Shown here piece after piece: positions 50,059-59,162 of a stretch of 64,000 nucleotides of DNA. The notes under the pieces are model-generated. The model was given only the letters and a program-made list of their open reading frames with translations. It did not search any database and was not told the DNA's origin. The stretch is from assembly GCA_044360075.1 (NCBI GenBank), contig JBIKLA010000006.1, forward strand, positions 62,001 to 126,000, read 5' to 3'. This DNA is from OMII01 sp947467385 (GTDB taxonomy: Bacteria > Bdellovibrionota_C > UBA2361 > OMII01). Each line of letters starts with the position of its first letter. Positions within the stretch are counted from its first letter, which is position 1. The position numbers and the translations under genes are program-made.

Positions 50059-51339
50059 CTACTCGCCAACTGCGCGCTGCGCGATGACTGCCGAAACAAG
50101 CACCTTGTCGATTCTCTTGCCGTCCATATCGACGACCTCGAAGCGGTAACCTGCGGCCTCAAAGCTCTCGCCGTCAGTCGGCACGCGCCCGAGCACCGTC
50201 ATGACGAAGCCGCCCAGAGAGCGGAACTCGCCGCTCGCCCCCTCGCCGTGCTCCTTCACACCGAGCTCTTCGAAAAGCTGATCGATATCGATCGCTGAGT
50301 CAACGAGGAGCGAGCCATCGTGGCGTTTGACGATGCGCTTCGCTGCGCCTGCGGGGCCGATATCGCCCACGAGAACCTCAAGCACATCTGAGATTGTGGC
50401 GATTCCGGCAAATGAACCGTACTCATCAACAACTATAGCGAAGTGATCGCCGCGCTCCCGAAAGAGCTCCAGAAGCTGGAGCGCCGACATGCTCTCTGGA
50501 GCCTGAAAAGGCTCGCGAAGAATGGAATCGATCGCCACAAGGCTGCCGTTTCTGGCTAGAGACACGAGCTCGTGCAGCTTCACCGTGCCGCACACCTCCT
50601 CTCCCCCCGCCGCCATAACGGGGAATGTTGAAAAGCCGGATGGCAGCGCCCGCTCCACAAGCGCGTCAAGAGGCTCAGACCGCAGCAGTTTCACCACGTC
50701 AGCACGGGGCGTCATAACGGACGCGACCGGCTTGTCACCGAGACTGAACACTCGGTTGATGATACGCCGCTCCCCCTCCTCGATCTCTCCAGCTTCTTCG
50801 ACCTCGTCCACAAGGTGACGGATGTCCTCCTCGCCGGTGGCAGAAATCTGGCCTTCTCCGTTTCGGTCGACACGCACCACTCGGTGAAGGCCCCTCTGAA
50901 TGAGCCGGGGCACGGGGCCAAAGATCCTAAGAGCAAGAGAGACCGGACGCGCGAGCAGCGTGGCGGCCTCTTCAGGCCGGCGCGCCGCAAAGGCCGCTGG
51001 AATGAGCTCACCAACGAGCAGCACGGCGAAAATCGTGACGGCGGTCGACGCTGCCCATAGGGCAGGCGGAGCTTCAGACGCGCTGCCAAGGACCCCTTCA
51101 AGGACAATCCTCGGGACCTGAAGGACCAACGAGGCAAAGATGGCGGCCCATGCGAGGCGAATCGCAATTATCAGCCGCTCGCGACGGAGCCGCGCGCTCT
51201 CAATTACTTCCGGCGATTCGCTCTGCACATCCGCCGAGGCCGTAACGCCTCCGCGTATAGTGAGGACAGCGGACAGGAGCGCCGAGAGCACCGCGAGTGC
51301 CATTAGAAGCACCGCGCAAAGAACGATGGGTACCAGCAT
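50059..51339 (-). CDS. CNNM/CorB-type membrane protein with CBS domains
   Basis: 426 residues. N-terminal CNNM (DUF21) membrane domain with helices at about 3-28, 58-80, 95-120 and a helical juxtamembrane belt; two CBS motifs at about 205-330 (VMTPRADVVKLL..., FAIVVDEYGSFAGIATISDVLEVLVGDI); C-terminal CorC/HlyC domain at about 340-420 (FRSLGGFVMTVLGRVPTDGESFEAAGYRFEVVDMDGKRI). This order is that of the CorB/YfjD/'hemolysin' family of Mg2+ or Co2+ exporters. The stop is 6 nt from the hrpB stop. Confidence 0.92.
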   Translation of the reverse strand: MLVPIVLCAVLLMALAVLSALLSAVLTIRGGVTASADVQSESPEVIESARLRRERLIIAIRLAWAAIFASLVLQVPRIVLEGVLGSASEAPPALWAASTAVTIFAVLLVGELIPAAFAARRPEEAATLLARPVSLALRIFGPVPRLIQRGLHRVVRVDRNGEGQISATGEEDIRHLVDEVEEAGEIEEGERRIINRVFSLGDKPVASVMTPRADVVKLLRSEPLDALVERALPSGFSTFPVMAAGGEEVCGTVKLHELVSLARNGSLVAIDSILREPFQAPESMSALQLLELFRERGDHFAIVVDEYGSFAGIATISDVLEVLVGDIGPAGAAKRIVKRHDGSLLVDSAIDIDQLFEELGVKEHGEGASGEFRSLGGFVMTVLGRVPTDGESFEAAGYRFEVVDMDGKRIDKVLVSAVIAQRAVGE

Positions 51340-51452
51340 GAACCGCTATACGGGTTATCTCAAAAGACTTCCGAGCGTATCGCTGTTCGGCTGGAGATTA
51401 AAGGGACACCGACAAGCATAAGCCTTCCAGGGGCTTACACCGTGCCCCAGCC

Positions 51453-51956
51453 TCAGCCTGTTTGGGCTGAGGCCCCTGATAGGGGTTCAGACTCCCCCTC
51501 TGTGAGGCGCCCCCCTCGCGCCTCTTCAAGAAGCTTAAGCAGAAGCGATTGGCGCTCCTCCGTCAGGTGAGCAAGCGCGGCACGATAAAAGTCGGCCACC
51601 GGCTCGCGCAGTGATGCGACGGCATGGCTGCCCTTTTCTGTAATTGTTACCCGAACCATCCTGCGGTCGGCCTTGCTTCGCTCGCGCTTGACGTAGTTCA
51701 GCCGCTCTAGGCGGTCGAGCAGCCGTGTCATGTCCGGAACCTCCGCAACAAGCTGCTCGGCGATCTGTCCGCACGAGCTCCCCTCGTGCCCCGCGGCCTC
51801 AAGAATCGTAAGAATACGGTATGTGGCGTTCGTTAGCTCATACTGGCGGAACACCCTGTTAAGCTCGGCCTCAAATCTTGCCGCCGCGCGGACAAGCGCG
51901 AGATAGACCTGCTCTTCAATTCTTATCTGTTCGTGGTGTGTTGGTATCAGTGTCAT
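51453..51956 (-). CDS. MarR-family transcriptional regulator
   Basis: 167 residues from the ATG at 51956. Winged helix-turn-helix with NATYRILTILEAAGHEGSSCGQIAEQLVAEVPDMTRLLDRLERLNYVKRERSKADRRMVRVTITEKG in pieces: recognition helix VPDMTRLLDRLE and wing RSKADRRMVRV, typical of MarR/SlyA. It likely responds to a small aromatic ligand and represses neighbours or itself. Divergent from the 484-residue lipoprotein; an 11-nt direct repeat lies between them. Confidence 0.93.
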   Translation of the reverse strand: MTLIPTHHEQIRIEEQVYLALVRAAARFEAELNRVFRQYELTNATYRILTILEAAGHEGSSCGQIAEQLVAEVPDMTRLLDRLERLNYVKRERSKADRRMVRVTITEKGSHAVASLREPVADFYRAALAHLTEERQSLLLKLLEEARGGRLTEGESEPLSGASAQTG

Positions 51957-52019
51957 GGTTCTGCCGATGATGGTTAGGTGCAACCCTACGGTACTCGCAC
52001 TGCTTGCGGGGGGCCTATG

Positions 52020-52045
52020 ACTGGTGTCACCAAAACTGGGGTCAC
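52020..52045. promoter_or_regulatory. Direct repeat in the MarR/lipoprotein divergent region
   Basis: ACTGGTGTCAC (52020-52030) and ACTGGGGTCAC (52035-52045) differ at one base and are spaced by 15 nt, between divergent genes at 51956 and 52108. The first copy contains the near-palindrome TGGTGTCACCA. A MarR operator is a reasonable guess. Confidence 0.35.
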
Positions 52046-52107
52046 ACGGCGACGGCGCTCGATCGGGTCAGCTTGCCGAACAGCAGAGATTGCTGTTTAG
52101 TAGCGAA

Positions 52108-53562
52108 ATGTCGTGCTCATCCGTGCCTAAGAACATGCTCCTTGCGCTGCTTGTGCTGCTGCAGCTCTGCGCGTGCTCCGGACCCCCGCCTCCGGCGCCT
52201 TCCACATCTGCGCACAGAACCGGGACAGGTGATAGCCGCACCGAGCTTCCCAATATGGACCAAGTAGAGTCCGACTCAAGCTTGAGCCTCCTTAGCTCGC
52301 GTGAGCGCCGTGCTGCCATCATCGCAGGCCTCTGGCTGCAGCACGGCGAGCGCCTGCGCGCTGTCAGCCCGGCCGGTTCCTTTGCGGCTTTCTTGCGAGC
52401 GGCGCAATTCGCAAGTGACACGATGCTCTCGGAAGCCTGCCTGGACCCCTTCAACGAGCGGTGCGCTGAGCTTCGCCGCACCTACGTCGAGGCAGTTCGA
52501 GGGGTTGTCGCAATGCTTCGTGCCAACAGCTGGGCCGCTCCCGATCTCTCGGCCACCCGCTACCGCTTCTCCGGCAGCGCCGACGGCTCACCCCTTTCGC
52601 TTTCGTCTATTACTCTTGCCCCCGAGTCGCTTACTGACACCTCAGGGGACCTGAGCCGCTCTGGCATCGGCCTCGCAACGGCAGGTTGCCACCGTGTGCC
52701 ACGCAGGCGCGCCTCACCCGGACAGCTCGACATCTGCGCACCCCTCACGTTCGTCATCTCTTTCGATTCTCCGCCCGAATCGGAGCGGATCGCCGCGACT
52801 CTTACAGCCCATGATGCTTTCCAGCGTGACCTTGTGCGGCTGGATGGCCACGACGTGACACTCGCCGCGGATTTCCTGGCTGCCTGGCGCCTCATCCGCC
52901 AGACGGCAGCGGAGGCGGATGCGCCAATCCTGGCCTGCATCACCCCTCCGTCAGCGGATGAGGTGACGGTTGTTGGGCTGCTGGACCCAACCGCTACCAG
53001 CGACTCGTGGGTCGAGATGTATGCAGCACTCTCAAGCAAGGATGACATGCGCGCCCGCTTGGGCTTCTGTGTGTTTCCTCTTAGGGGGAAGGAGCCGCCC
53101 GATCGGCTCTCGCGACAGCTCGCAGGACTGCTGCGCCAAGGCGCGTTGGGCAACGCGGCAGAGCGGCTCGTCACCCCGCGCAGCGAGCTCTTCCTCATCG
53201 CCGACGGGGAGCGCGCCGCGCGCACTGCCACGGCGCTCTTGGGGCAGGCCAGCCGCAGCGAGCGCTCTCGGCTCAGTAGGGCACTGCGAAAGGGATCCTT
53301 CTCGGTACGCGGCATCTATGCAATTCCAGAAGCCGCCACCCCGGCTGAAAGCAGCACCTCCGCCCACGCGGTCCTTCTGCAGCGAGCAGTTGCGGATGGA
53401 ATACCAGTCCGCGAGCCTCAGGCCGCCCTCTCTGCCGAGAGCCCCGCGCAGTCGGTGGCGCAGCTCAAGCAGGCCCTTGGTGAGGCCGTGCCCCAGTCTC
53501 CTCCGGGCGAGCGTGAGCCACCTGACACAAGCGAGCCACTTCAGGTGTCACCTGTGCTCTAG
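52108..53562 (+). CDS. Large lipoprotein of unknown function
   Basis: 484 residues from ATG 52108 (ATG 52135 is also possible). Signal peptide MLLALLVLLQLCAC with lipobox; then a Pro/Ser-rich linker and a ~420-residue domain. The N-terminal part is helical with a disulphide-like pair (SEACLDPFNERCAEL). Later blocks (APLTFVISFDSPPESERIAATL, DVTLAADFLAAWRLIRQTAAEADAPILACI) are mixed alpha/beta. The C-terminus is Pro/Ser/Glu-rich and disordered. I do not recognise the family. Possibly controlled by the divergent MarR protein. Confidence 0.7.
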   Translation: MSCSSVPKNMLLALLVLLQLCACSGPPPPAPSTSAHRTGTGDSRTELPNMDQVESDSSLSLLSSRERRAAIIAGLWLQHGERLRAVSPAGSFAAFLRAAQFASDTMLSEACLDPFNERCAELRRTYVEAVRGVVAMLRANSWAAPDLSATRYRFSGSADGSPLSLSSITLAPESLTDTSGDLSRSGIGLATAGCHRVPRRRASPGQLDICAPLTFVISFDSPPESERIAATLTAHDAFQRDLVRLDGHDVTLAADFLAAWRLIRQTAAEADAPILACITPPSADEVTVVGLLDPTATSDSWVEMYAALSSKDDMRARLGFCVFPLRGKEPPDRLSRQLAGLLRQGALGNAAERLVTPRSELFLIADGERAARTATALLGQASRSERSRLSRALRKGSFSVRGIYAIPEAATPAESSTSAHAVLLQRAVADGIPVREPQAALSAESPAQSVAQLKQALGEAVPQSPPGEREPPDTSEPLQVSPVL

Positions 53563-53565
53563 CCA

Positions 53566-54789
53566 CTAGCTCTCGCGCGGATCGCCAACGACTCCCAGAA
53601 AGAGCGGCGCCCCCGTTTCGGCATGGGTGATGACATACACAAAGGGGCGATCAACGGTGAAGAGAACCGGCTCATCGGCCTTGCCGAACGGAGCTGCGCT
53701 CGCCACCATGATTATCGCCGTTGCCGCTGCAGCCTCCACACCCTTCTCGTCAACAGAGACCACCGTCTCGTGAACCACGCTTGATATTCGCACCGGCTCC
53801 TGGGCTAAGGCCGAGAAGTCTGCCTTTGGCCCGAACGCCCCCGGGGCCCGCGCCCGAAGATAGGCCTCTACGTCTGGGCGAGATCGCACCTTCATCGTCG
53901 GAAGGGTGACCTCAAGCTTCTGCGACCGCTCGGCCATCAGAGCCTTGTTGAGCAGCCCAACCGAGAGGCCGGCAGAAATAGATTTCGCGCTGCGGCGCGC
54001 TCTCGGCAGCAGCACCGTGAACTTAAATCGCCCCTTCGCAAGGGGGAAGGCTGCGGCCTGCCACTCCTTGTCCTCGTAGTATCCCCTATTAAACACCGTG
54101 TCGTGCATCAATGGGTGCTGGATCGATTCCGACTCAGAGATCCAGTAGCTTCCATCGTGGGTGGCCTCCTTGTCGAATTGGTTAACCCAGGCAGCCTTGA
54201 GGTAGAGCGAGTTGACAAGCGCCGCCAGAGTGCTCGGGTCGAGGCGCGCCTTCAGCAACTCTGGGATAAGCCCGTTAGTGATTCCCCGCACCCACCCGTT
54301 TATCTCGTCCTTAACCGCCGGATCGGCAAAATCAACGGTGCGCGCTAGCGCACCAAACGACTCGGAAGCCCCCGCCAAGAACGCCGGGCGCGGAGTAATT
54401 GCGCTGCTGAGCCAAATAGAGTTGCCGAGAGCAACGACGGTGTCCGGATCTGAGCCCGAAAACACTGCCTGGTTGAGGGATCCATACGAGGACTTCTCGG
54501 CATCGGGCCCTCCCCTAAGCCCAAGCAGCCGATCGAGCTCCTGAGCTGTCGCGCCGCTTGCACCGATGCGTGCGAGGCTTACGGCTGAGTGCACGCTGTA
54601 TGGCGAGAGCGAAACTGCGCCTGCCTTCCCGCCGATATCACGCACGAGCGCGACGCCGAGGGCGAGCTGGCCTGAAACTGTAGACCTCTGCCCGGCGGAC
54701 AATCCGGGCTGCGCCTGAGCCTCAGCCGCGCAGAGCCCAACGAGGCAAAACATTCCCAACGCCCCACGCAATACTAACAGCGACCTCAT
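53566..54789 (-). CDS. Exported inhibitory-type serpin
   Basis: 407 residues from the ATG at 54789 (GGAG ribosome site). Signal peptide LLVLRGALGMFCLVGLCAAEAQA. Serpin fold blocks: NVSLSPYSVHSAV-like SLSPYSVHSAVSLARIGASG, INGWVRGITNGLIPELL, LVNSLYLKAAW, and RPFVYVITHAETGAPLFLGVVGDP. The reactive-loop hinge E348-K-G-V-E-A-A-A-A-T357 keeps the small-residue pattern (P17-P8) that allows loop insertion, so it should be an active inhibitor. By position P1-P1' would be S364-A365 (V-A-S-A-A), suggesting elastase- or subtilisin-like targets. It converges on the 484-residue lipoprotein with a 3-nt gap. Confidence 0.93.
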   Translation of the reverse strand: MRSLLVLRGALGMFCLVGLCAAEAQAQPGLSAGQRSTVSGQLALGVALVRDIGGKAGAVSLSPYSVHSAVSLARIGASGATAQELDRLLGLRGGPDAEKSSYGSLNQAVFSGSDPDTVVALGNSIWLSSAITPRPAFLAGASESFGALARTVDFADPAVKDEINGWVRGITNGLIPELLKARLDPSTLAALVNSLYLKAAWVNQFDKEATHDGSYWISESESIQHPLMHDTVFNRGYYEDKEWQAAAFPLAKGRFKFTVLLPRARRSAKSISAGLSVGLLNKALMAERSQKLEVTLPTMKVRSRPDVEAYLRARAPGAFGPKADFSALAQEPVRISSVVHETVVSVDEKGVEAAAATAIIMVASAAPFGKADEPVLFTVDRPFVYVITHAETGAPLFLGVVGDPRES

Positions 54790-54902
54790 AGCTACTCTCC
54801 TATGGCACGAAAACGCCCCCCGGCGAAAATACCAGGTGCCCGCCCAAAGAGACAGGAAAAACCTCCCTTGCATGATCCCGGTTGGAGTGTCACAGAGATT
54901 CA

Positions 54903-56039
54903 GTGAGCAATAACAAGCCCCTCTCAATCCGACCGGCACTGACCCTCGCTGCGCTTGCCGTGGCGCTGCGCGTGGCACTCAGCTCGCTCGGCGAAAACTA
55001 CGACATGGATTCGTGGTGGATCGTTTCGGAGGTCGTCACGCGCGGCGATTCCGTGTATGCAAGCACGCACCGCTATAATTACGGGCCGATCTGGATGGGG
55101 ATCCTAGGGGTGAGTCGCTGGATTTCAGCGCACACCGGCGCGGATACCATCCACCGCTTTCATATGATCCTGGCGGTATTCCTATCGATGGCGGACCTCG
55201 CGATTGCGTGGGTGCTCGGCCGTAGGCATGGCCTCATGCCATATGCGTTTTTCCTTCTCAATCCGGTCAACCTGCTCATCACGGGATACCACTCCCAGAT
55301 GGATGGCATCTCCATCGCTTTTGCGCTCGTTTTTTGGCAGGGCTTTGCCTCGGGCCGCCCGGCTAGTCGCTGCGGTGGAATGCTTGGCCTCTCGCTCATG
55401 GCGAAGCAGATCCTTGCGCCCTTCCTTGTCTGGCTGGTTGTCGCACGTCGCCCCCTGGCGCGGTACGCGCCGAGGGCGGCGCTCGTTGCCTCAATCGGCA
55501 CTGGGCTGTTCGTCGCCGGGTTCGCCCCGTGGTTTTTTGATGGGCCGAGCGTGGCCGGCATTCGAGACAACGTGCTGCGTTATTCGTCCACGGAGGGGCC
55601 ATCACTGCTATTAACGCTGCGCTCCGCTGTCACGAGCCTCCTCGGCGTGGATCCGCTCTTCTCGCTGAGCATGCGCACGGTATTTCTTGGCCTCGTAACC
55701 ATTACGGGGCTCCTTCTCTCTGCCATGCGAGTCCCATGGCAGCGCAGTCTCTACCTTTTCCTCTTGGCGCTATTTGCCCTCTCCTCTGGCACTCAGGACC
55801 AGTACCTTGCGGTGCCGATGGCAACGGTTGCGCTCTCGCTGAATACTGCTTGGAGCTGGGCCTATACGGGTGTTGCCACGGTGGCGCTGCTGCTAAGCGG
55901 GCACAACATCGGATCGCTGCTTGGACTGCCGGTGTTCGCAACCACTGAATATCCCCTGTTTCTGGGCGCACAACTAGCTGCGCTTGGCCTCTTCGTGCGC
56001 CTCGTCAGGACACCCGTGGCTGGCGACGGGGAAGAGTAA
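54903..56039 (+). CDS. Polytopic membrane glycosyltransferase-like protein (GT87/PIG-M-like)
   Basis: 378 residues from GTG 54903 (TTG at 54882 is an alternative). About ten membrane helices. After helix 1 comes an acidic loop, ENYDMDSWWIVSEVVTRGDSVYAST.RYNYGPIW, which resembles the catalytic D-containing first loop of GT-C enzymes. LNPVNLLITGYHSQMDGISIAFAL and SSGTQDQYLAVPM are further blocks seen in lipid-linked mannosyl- and arabinosyl-transferases of the GT87/DUF2029 type. It probably uses a polyprenyl-phosphate sugar donor; the acceptor is unknown. Stand-alone gene. Confidence 0.75.
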   Translation: MSNNKPLSIRPALTLAALAVALRVALSSLGENYDMDSWWIVSEVVTRGDSVYASTHRYNYGPIWMGILGVSRWISAHTGADTIHRFHMILAVFLSMADLAIAWVLGRRHGLMPYAFFLLNPVNLLITGYHSQMDGISIAFALVFWQGFASGRPASRCGGMLGLSLMAKQILAPFLVWLVVARRPLARYAPRAALVASIGTGLFVAGFAPWFFDGPSVAGIRDNVLRYSSTEGPSLLLTLRSAVTSLLGVDPLFSLSMRTVFLGLVTITGLLLSAMRVPWQRSLYLFLLALFALSSGTQDQYLAVPMATVALSLNTAWSWAYTGVATVALLLSGHNIGSLLGLPVFATTEYPLFLGAQLAALGLFVRLVRTPVAGDGEE

Positions 56040-56126
56040 TTCAGCGGGGCCTGCGAAGTGAATGTGGGTTGCTGGTAAACGGTGTGAACCGTGGCTACGC
56101 AACCCGGATAGCCGTATGACAAAACG

Positions 56127-56450
56127 CTACTGAGTCGTGCGGTAATCGATCACGACCTTATAACTTCCGCATTCGGTGGTGTGATAGACCATCGAACCGG
56201 ATGAGGACGTCCGATTGAGCCTCTCAAACTTGATACGCCCGATCGGTTCGCCCAGGAGAACATCGGATGAGGCTCCTTTTGGGAGGAGTCGGCCGAAGTT
56301 TGTCTTAGGGGAGTGACGCCGCGCGTCCTGTAGCTCCACTGAGATTGTGCCGTCCTCATGCTCGTGCACCTCCAGCTCCCCGACATAGAATGTGTCGATG
56401 GAAGCCGTCGGCCTGTTTTCAAAAAACCAAACGCCTGCCTTCTTGCGCAT
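56127..56450 (-). CDS. Hypothetical beta-rich cytoplasmic protein
   Basis: 107 residues with AAGG upstream of the ATG. FYVGELEVHEHEDGTISVELQDARRHS and IGRIKFERLNRTSSSGSMVYHTTECGSYKVVIDY show an all-beta pattern. No signal peptide, no recognised family. A ~170-nt gap separates it from the DUF4286 gene upstream on the same strand. Confidence 0.6.
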   Translation of the reverse strand: MRKKAGVWFFENRPTASIDTFYVGELEVHEHEDGTISVELQDARRHSPKTNFGRLLPKGASSDVLLGEPIGRIKFERLNRTSSSGSMVYHTTECGSYKVVIDYRTTQ

Positions 56451-56617
56451 TGGAGAAATCCTTTCTGCACAGAGACCAAGAAAAAAACCTTAACGCCGGC
56501 GGAAGGATACCGGCTTCCGGCAGCCGGATCCAACTCAGACGTGTCGGTACGTGTTGTCTTCTGTGCGCAGGCTAGGACGCTCTGGTTCCGAGAGCGCAAA
56601 AAGCCCCACAAACTGGG

Positions 56618-56947
56618 CTAATTTACCTTTCCCGAGAACTCCTCAAGAACCTCGAGCAGGGTGCGAAAGGCCACAACAGACTCGCCGAAGATCGACTGCT
56701 GCTCTGCCTGAAGCCGCGGCGAGTGCTGCTGCAGGTAGCGCTCATATGCCTCCATCGACGGGGCCTCGTACATAATGGCGTAGGTCAAGCCGCCCTGTTC
56801 AAAGGCGTGCACCCGCAGGAGCCGCGCCGAGTCGAAGCATCCGGTCCCGAGCACGTCAGTAATGTGCGTTGCCTTCATCCAATGAAGCCACTTCTCGTGC
56901 ACCTCTTCTGACACCGACACGGTGACGTTATATAGAATCCCGCTCAT
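56618..56947 (-). CDS. DUF4286-family ferredoxin-like protein
   Basis: 109 residues from the ATG at 56947; an upstream ATG at 57010 adds a basic 21-residue tail without family match. MSGILYNVTVSVSEEVHEKWLHWMKATHITDVLGTGCFDSARLLRV then GLTYAIMYEAPSMEAYERYLQQHSPRLQ is the DUF4286 pattern, a dimeric alpha-beta barrel of unknown function common in Bacteroidetes. Divergent from the 57-kb hypothetical gene. Confidence 0.85.
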   Translation of the reverse strand: MSGILYNVTVSVSEEVHEKWLHWMKATHITDVLGTGCFDSARLLRVHAFEQGGLTYAIMYEAPSMEAYERYLQQHSPRLQAEQQSIFGESVVAFRTLLEVLEEFSGKVN

Positions 56948-57000
56948 GCGACCCCCAAAAAAGCCTCGTTGCCCAACCTCTACGGTCATCTTAACCTGGG

Positions 57001-57717
57001 TTGGTGTCAAGTTTTCTTATACACCAAGAGCCAAGCTACGCAGTGCTCCTCGCCGATTCGCTTGGAGTGAAGAGCTCTGCGCCAAGCGCAGGGGGAACCG
57101 AGGGGCAGCTCAAAGCCCCCGTAACCGCGCCAAAGGTTGTGCACGTTGCCCCCTGCGCCTACGCCGTTCATGCCGGAACGTGGCAGCCGGCCCTTGAGAT
57201 GCTGACGCGGCTTCGGGTCATGATTCTGGAGGGGGGCTGGTCACTGCAGTGGAGCGAATGCTGTGTTGCGATGAGCGCGATCGGTCACGAGGTTTACGAC
57301 CACTACCGAAAGGTCTTTGGGCTCGACAGTTTCGATGTGCGCGTTGCGCTTGTGCTGACCGGCGACCTGCGGCACGCCGACGACAGAAGCGCCGGAAGAT
57401 GCTCTAGTATTGTGCTGTGGGAGGTAGCGCGAAACTTTGAGCCTGTGCACGTCGTAGGGCACCTTCACTTCGGCGGGGACCCGTCACTCTCGAAGCTCGC
57501 GACAACCGTATTGGGCCAGGATGTGCTCTCGAACATGGCGTCGCAGGGGCCGCTCCCGTGTGCACAAGCACTCCTGGCAACGCACGCGCTCTTGGCGCGC
57601 CTGAGCACCCACATCGGCACAGATGCCAACATAGTCGTGTGCGGCTCAGGCACCGAGCACACGGTAATCCACGGAACGATGGTCTCGCTTCCCCAGGGCG
57701 CGATGCTCAAAGGGTAG
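57001..57717 (+). CDS. Hypothetical protein, family not recognised
   Basis: 238 residues as read from TTG 57001 (GTG at 57004 and later GTGs are alternatives; no clear ribosome site). Mixed alpha/beta with TWQPALEMLTRLRVMILEGGWSLQW, AIGHEVYDHYRKVFGLDSFDVRVALVLTGDLRHADD, VLWEVARNFEPVHVVGHLHFGGDPSLSKL and DANIVVCGSGTEHTVIHGTMVSLPQG. Several His and Cys residues are spread through it, but no standard metal motif. No signal peptide. Function unknown. Confidence 0.6.
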   Translation: MVSSFLIHQEPSYAVLLADSLGVKSSAPSAGGTEGQLKAPVTAPKVVHVAPCAYAVHAGTWQPALEMLTRLRVMILEGGWSLQWSECCVAMSAIGHEVYDHYRKVFGLDSFDVRVALVLTGDLRHADDRSAGRCSSIVLWEVARNFEPVHVVGHLHFGGDPSLSKLATTVLGQDVLSNMASQGPLPCAQALLATHALLARLSTHIGTDANIVVCGSGTEHTVIHGTMVSLPQGAMLKG

Positions 57718-57815
57718 CGGCGAGCCCCTTTGCGGCGTGGTTGAGCACATGTCGTCGCGACCGGGTCGCTCTTTTCCACTTTTCTCGCCAACCAGCGGGC
57801 AGTATTGTGTCGGTC

Positions 57816-59072
57816 ATGAAGCACTTCCTCATGCGCTCCCTCTCCGTATGGATTGCCGCCTCACTGCTCCTCACTGGATGCGGAATCGGCGGAAGCAATA
57901 GCGACCCTGTCGATGCTGATATCCGCATCGGGGCTCTCGTCGATCTCTCGGGGGACAACAGCGCATCGGGGTCGCAGTTGGAGAACGCCATCCTTCAGGC
58001 TGCTAGCGACGCTAAGACCCTTGGCGTTATCGTTGGCGTTGAGGTGCGGGACACCCAGAGTGATCCCGCAATCGCCGTGCAGCAACTCAACGAGCTGCTC
58101 GCCCTCGGTGTGCGCGTTTTTGTTGGGCCCTCAACGAGCTCAGAAGCGGCCGCCGTCCTGCCGGTAGCAAATGCTGCTGGCGCTCTCCTTGTCAGCGAGT
58201 CAAGCACTGCCCAGTCTCTCGCTATTCCAAACGACGCGCTCTACCGCCTCTCTCCGACCAACATCGTAGAGGCCCAGACGAGCGTGGACCTGATCAGGCT
58301 TAGAGGGCAGCGCTCACTTATCACCGTCAACCGCGACGACCTCGGAAACAACGAGACCGCAAGCGCCGTTCGTCAGGCGGCTGCGGCGGCCGGCCTATCT
58401 CTTCAGGCCCCCATCCGATATCCGGCATCAGACCAGACCGACTTTAACGCCATCGCCTCCGTTGTTGCCGAACAGGTGGCAGCAGCCGCGCCATCGGGCG
58501 ACACCTCCCCGGTTGGGATCTATGTGTCAGGCTTTGATGAAGTTGAATATCTGTTCGCCGACATGCGCGCCAACGTCGCCCTCACTGGCATTGCAACCTA
58601 CGGAAGCAGCGCAATTGCCACGGCTGACTACGTTGTGTCGAGCGCCGGCCCGGCCTTCTTTGGGGTCTACAACAAGGCCATCCCGAGTCCGCTTCTGGAG
58701 ATTCCGGCAGAGCAGCTTTCCCAGGCCGAGCAGATCACCGACGAGATCGGCGGCACGACCCCCAACGCCTTCACTCTGAACGCCTATGATGCGGTGATCC
58801 TTATGGCTCAGGCATATCTATCAAACCCGGACTTCGGAGCCGGCGGAGCTGGGGCGCGCCAAAGCTTCGTTCAGGCTGCCGATGGCTATACCGGGCTCAC
58901 CGGGACGATCGAGCTCAACGCTGCCGGGGACCGCGCTTCGGGTTACTACAGCTATTGGGGAGTTTGCTCAGTCCAAGGCTTTATCAACTGGCACATCGTG
59001 GGCTCGTGGACCCCTGTTTCACCCAATGCGACACGCGGAACGGCCCGGTTTGTTGGCTGCCCGACGCAATAA
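57816..59072 (+). CDS. LivJ-like (type I periplasmic binding) lipoprotein
   Basis: 418 residues from ATG 57816. Signal peptide SVWIAASLLLTGC with lipobox (Cys22). The mature protein is a Peripla_BP_6 domain: IRIGALVDLSGDNSASGSQLENAILQAASDA, VEVRDTQSDPAIAVQQLNELLALGVRVFVGPSTSSEA, then PVANAAGALLVSESSTA and FTLNAYDAVILMAQAYL. Members bind branched-chain amino acids, amides or aromatic compounds. No permease or ATPase gene of the Liv type is adjacent, so it may be an orphan receptor or act with a distant transporter. Long ORF sequence upstream of 57816 is noise. Confidence 0.9.
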   Translation: MKHFLMRSLSVWIAASLLLTGCGIGGSNSDPVDADIRIGALVDLSGDNSASGSQLENAILQAASDAKTLGVIVGVEVRDTQSDPAIAVQQLNELLALGVRVFVGPSTSSEAAAVLPVANAAGALLVSESSTAQSLAIPNDALYRLSPTNIVEAQTSVDLIRLRGQRSLITVNRDDLGNNETASAVRQAAAAAGLSLQAPIRYPASDQTDFNAIASVVAEQVAAAAPSGDTSPVGIYVSGFDEVEYLFADMRANVALTGIATYGSSAIATADYVVSSAGPAFFGVYNKAIPSPLLEIPAEQLSQAEQITDEIGGTTPNAFTLNAYDAVILMAQAYLSNPDFGAGGAGARQSFVQAADGYTGLTGTIELNAAGDRASGYYSYWGVCSVQGFINWHIVGSWTPVSPNATRGTARFVGCPTQ

Positions 59073-59162
59073 CGGCTCGACACGTCATTTGACCCCAAAG
59101 TGATGTACCTATTTCGTGGGAAAGGTGCTATACGCCAACCGTTATCGGTAATGGAGCCCGCC

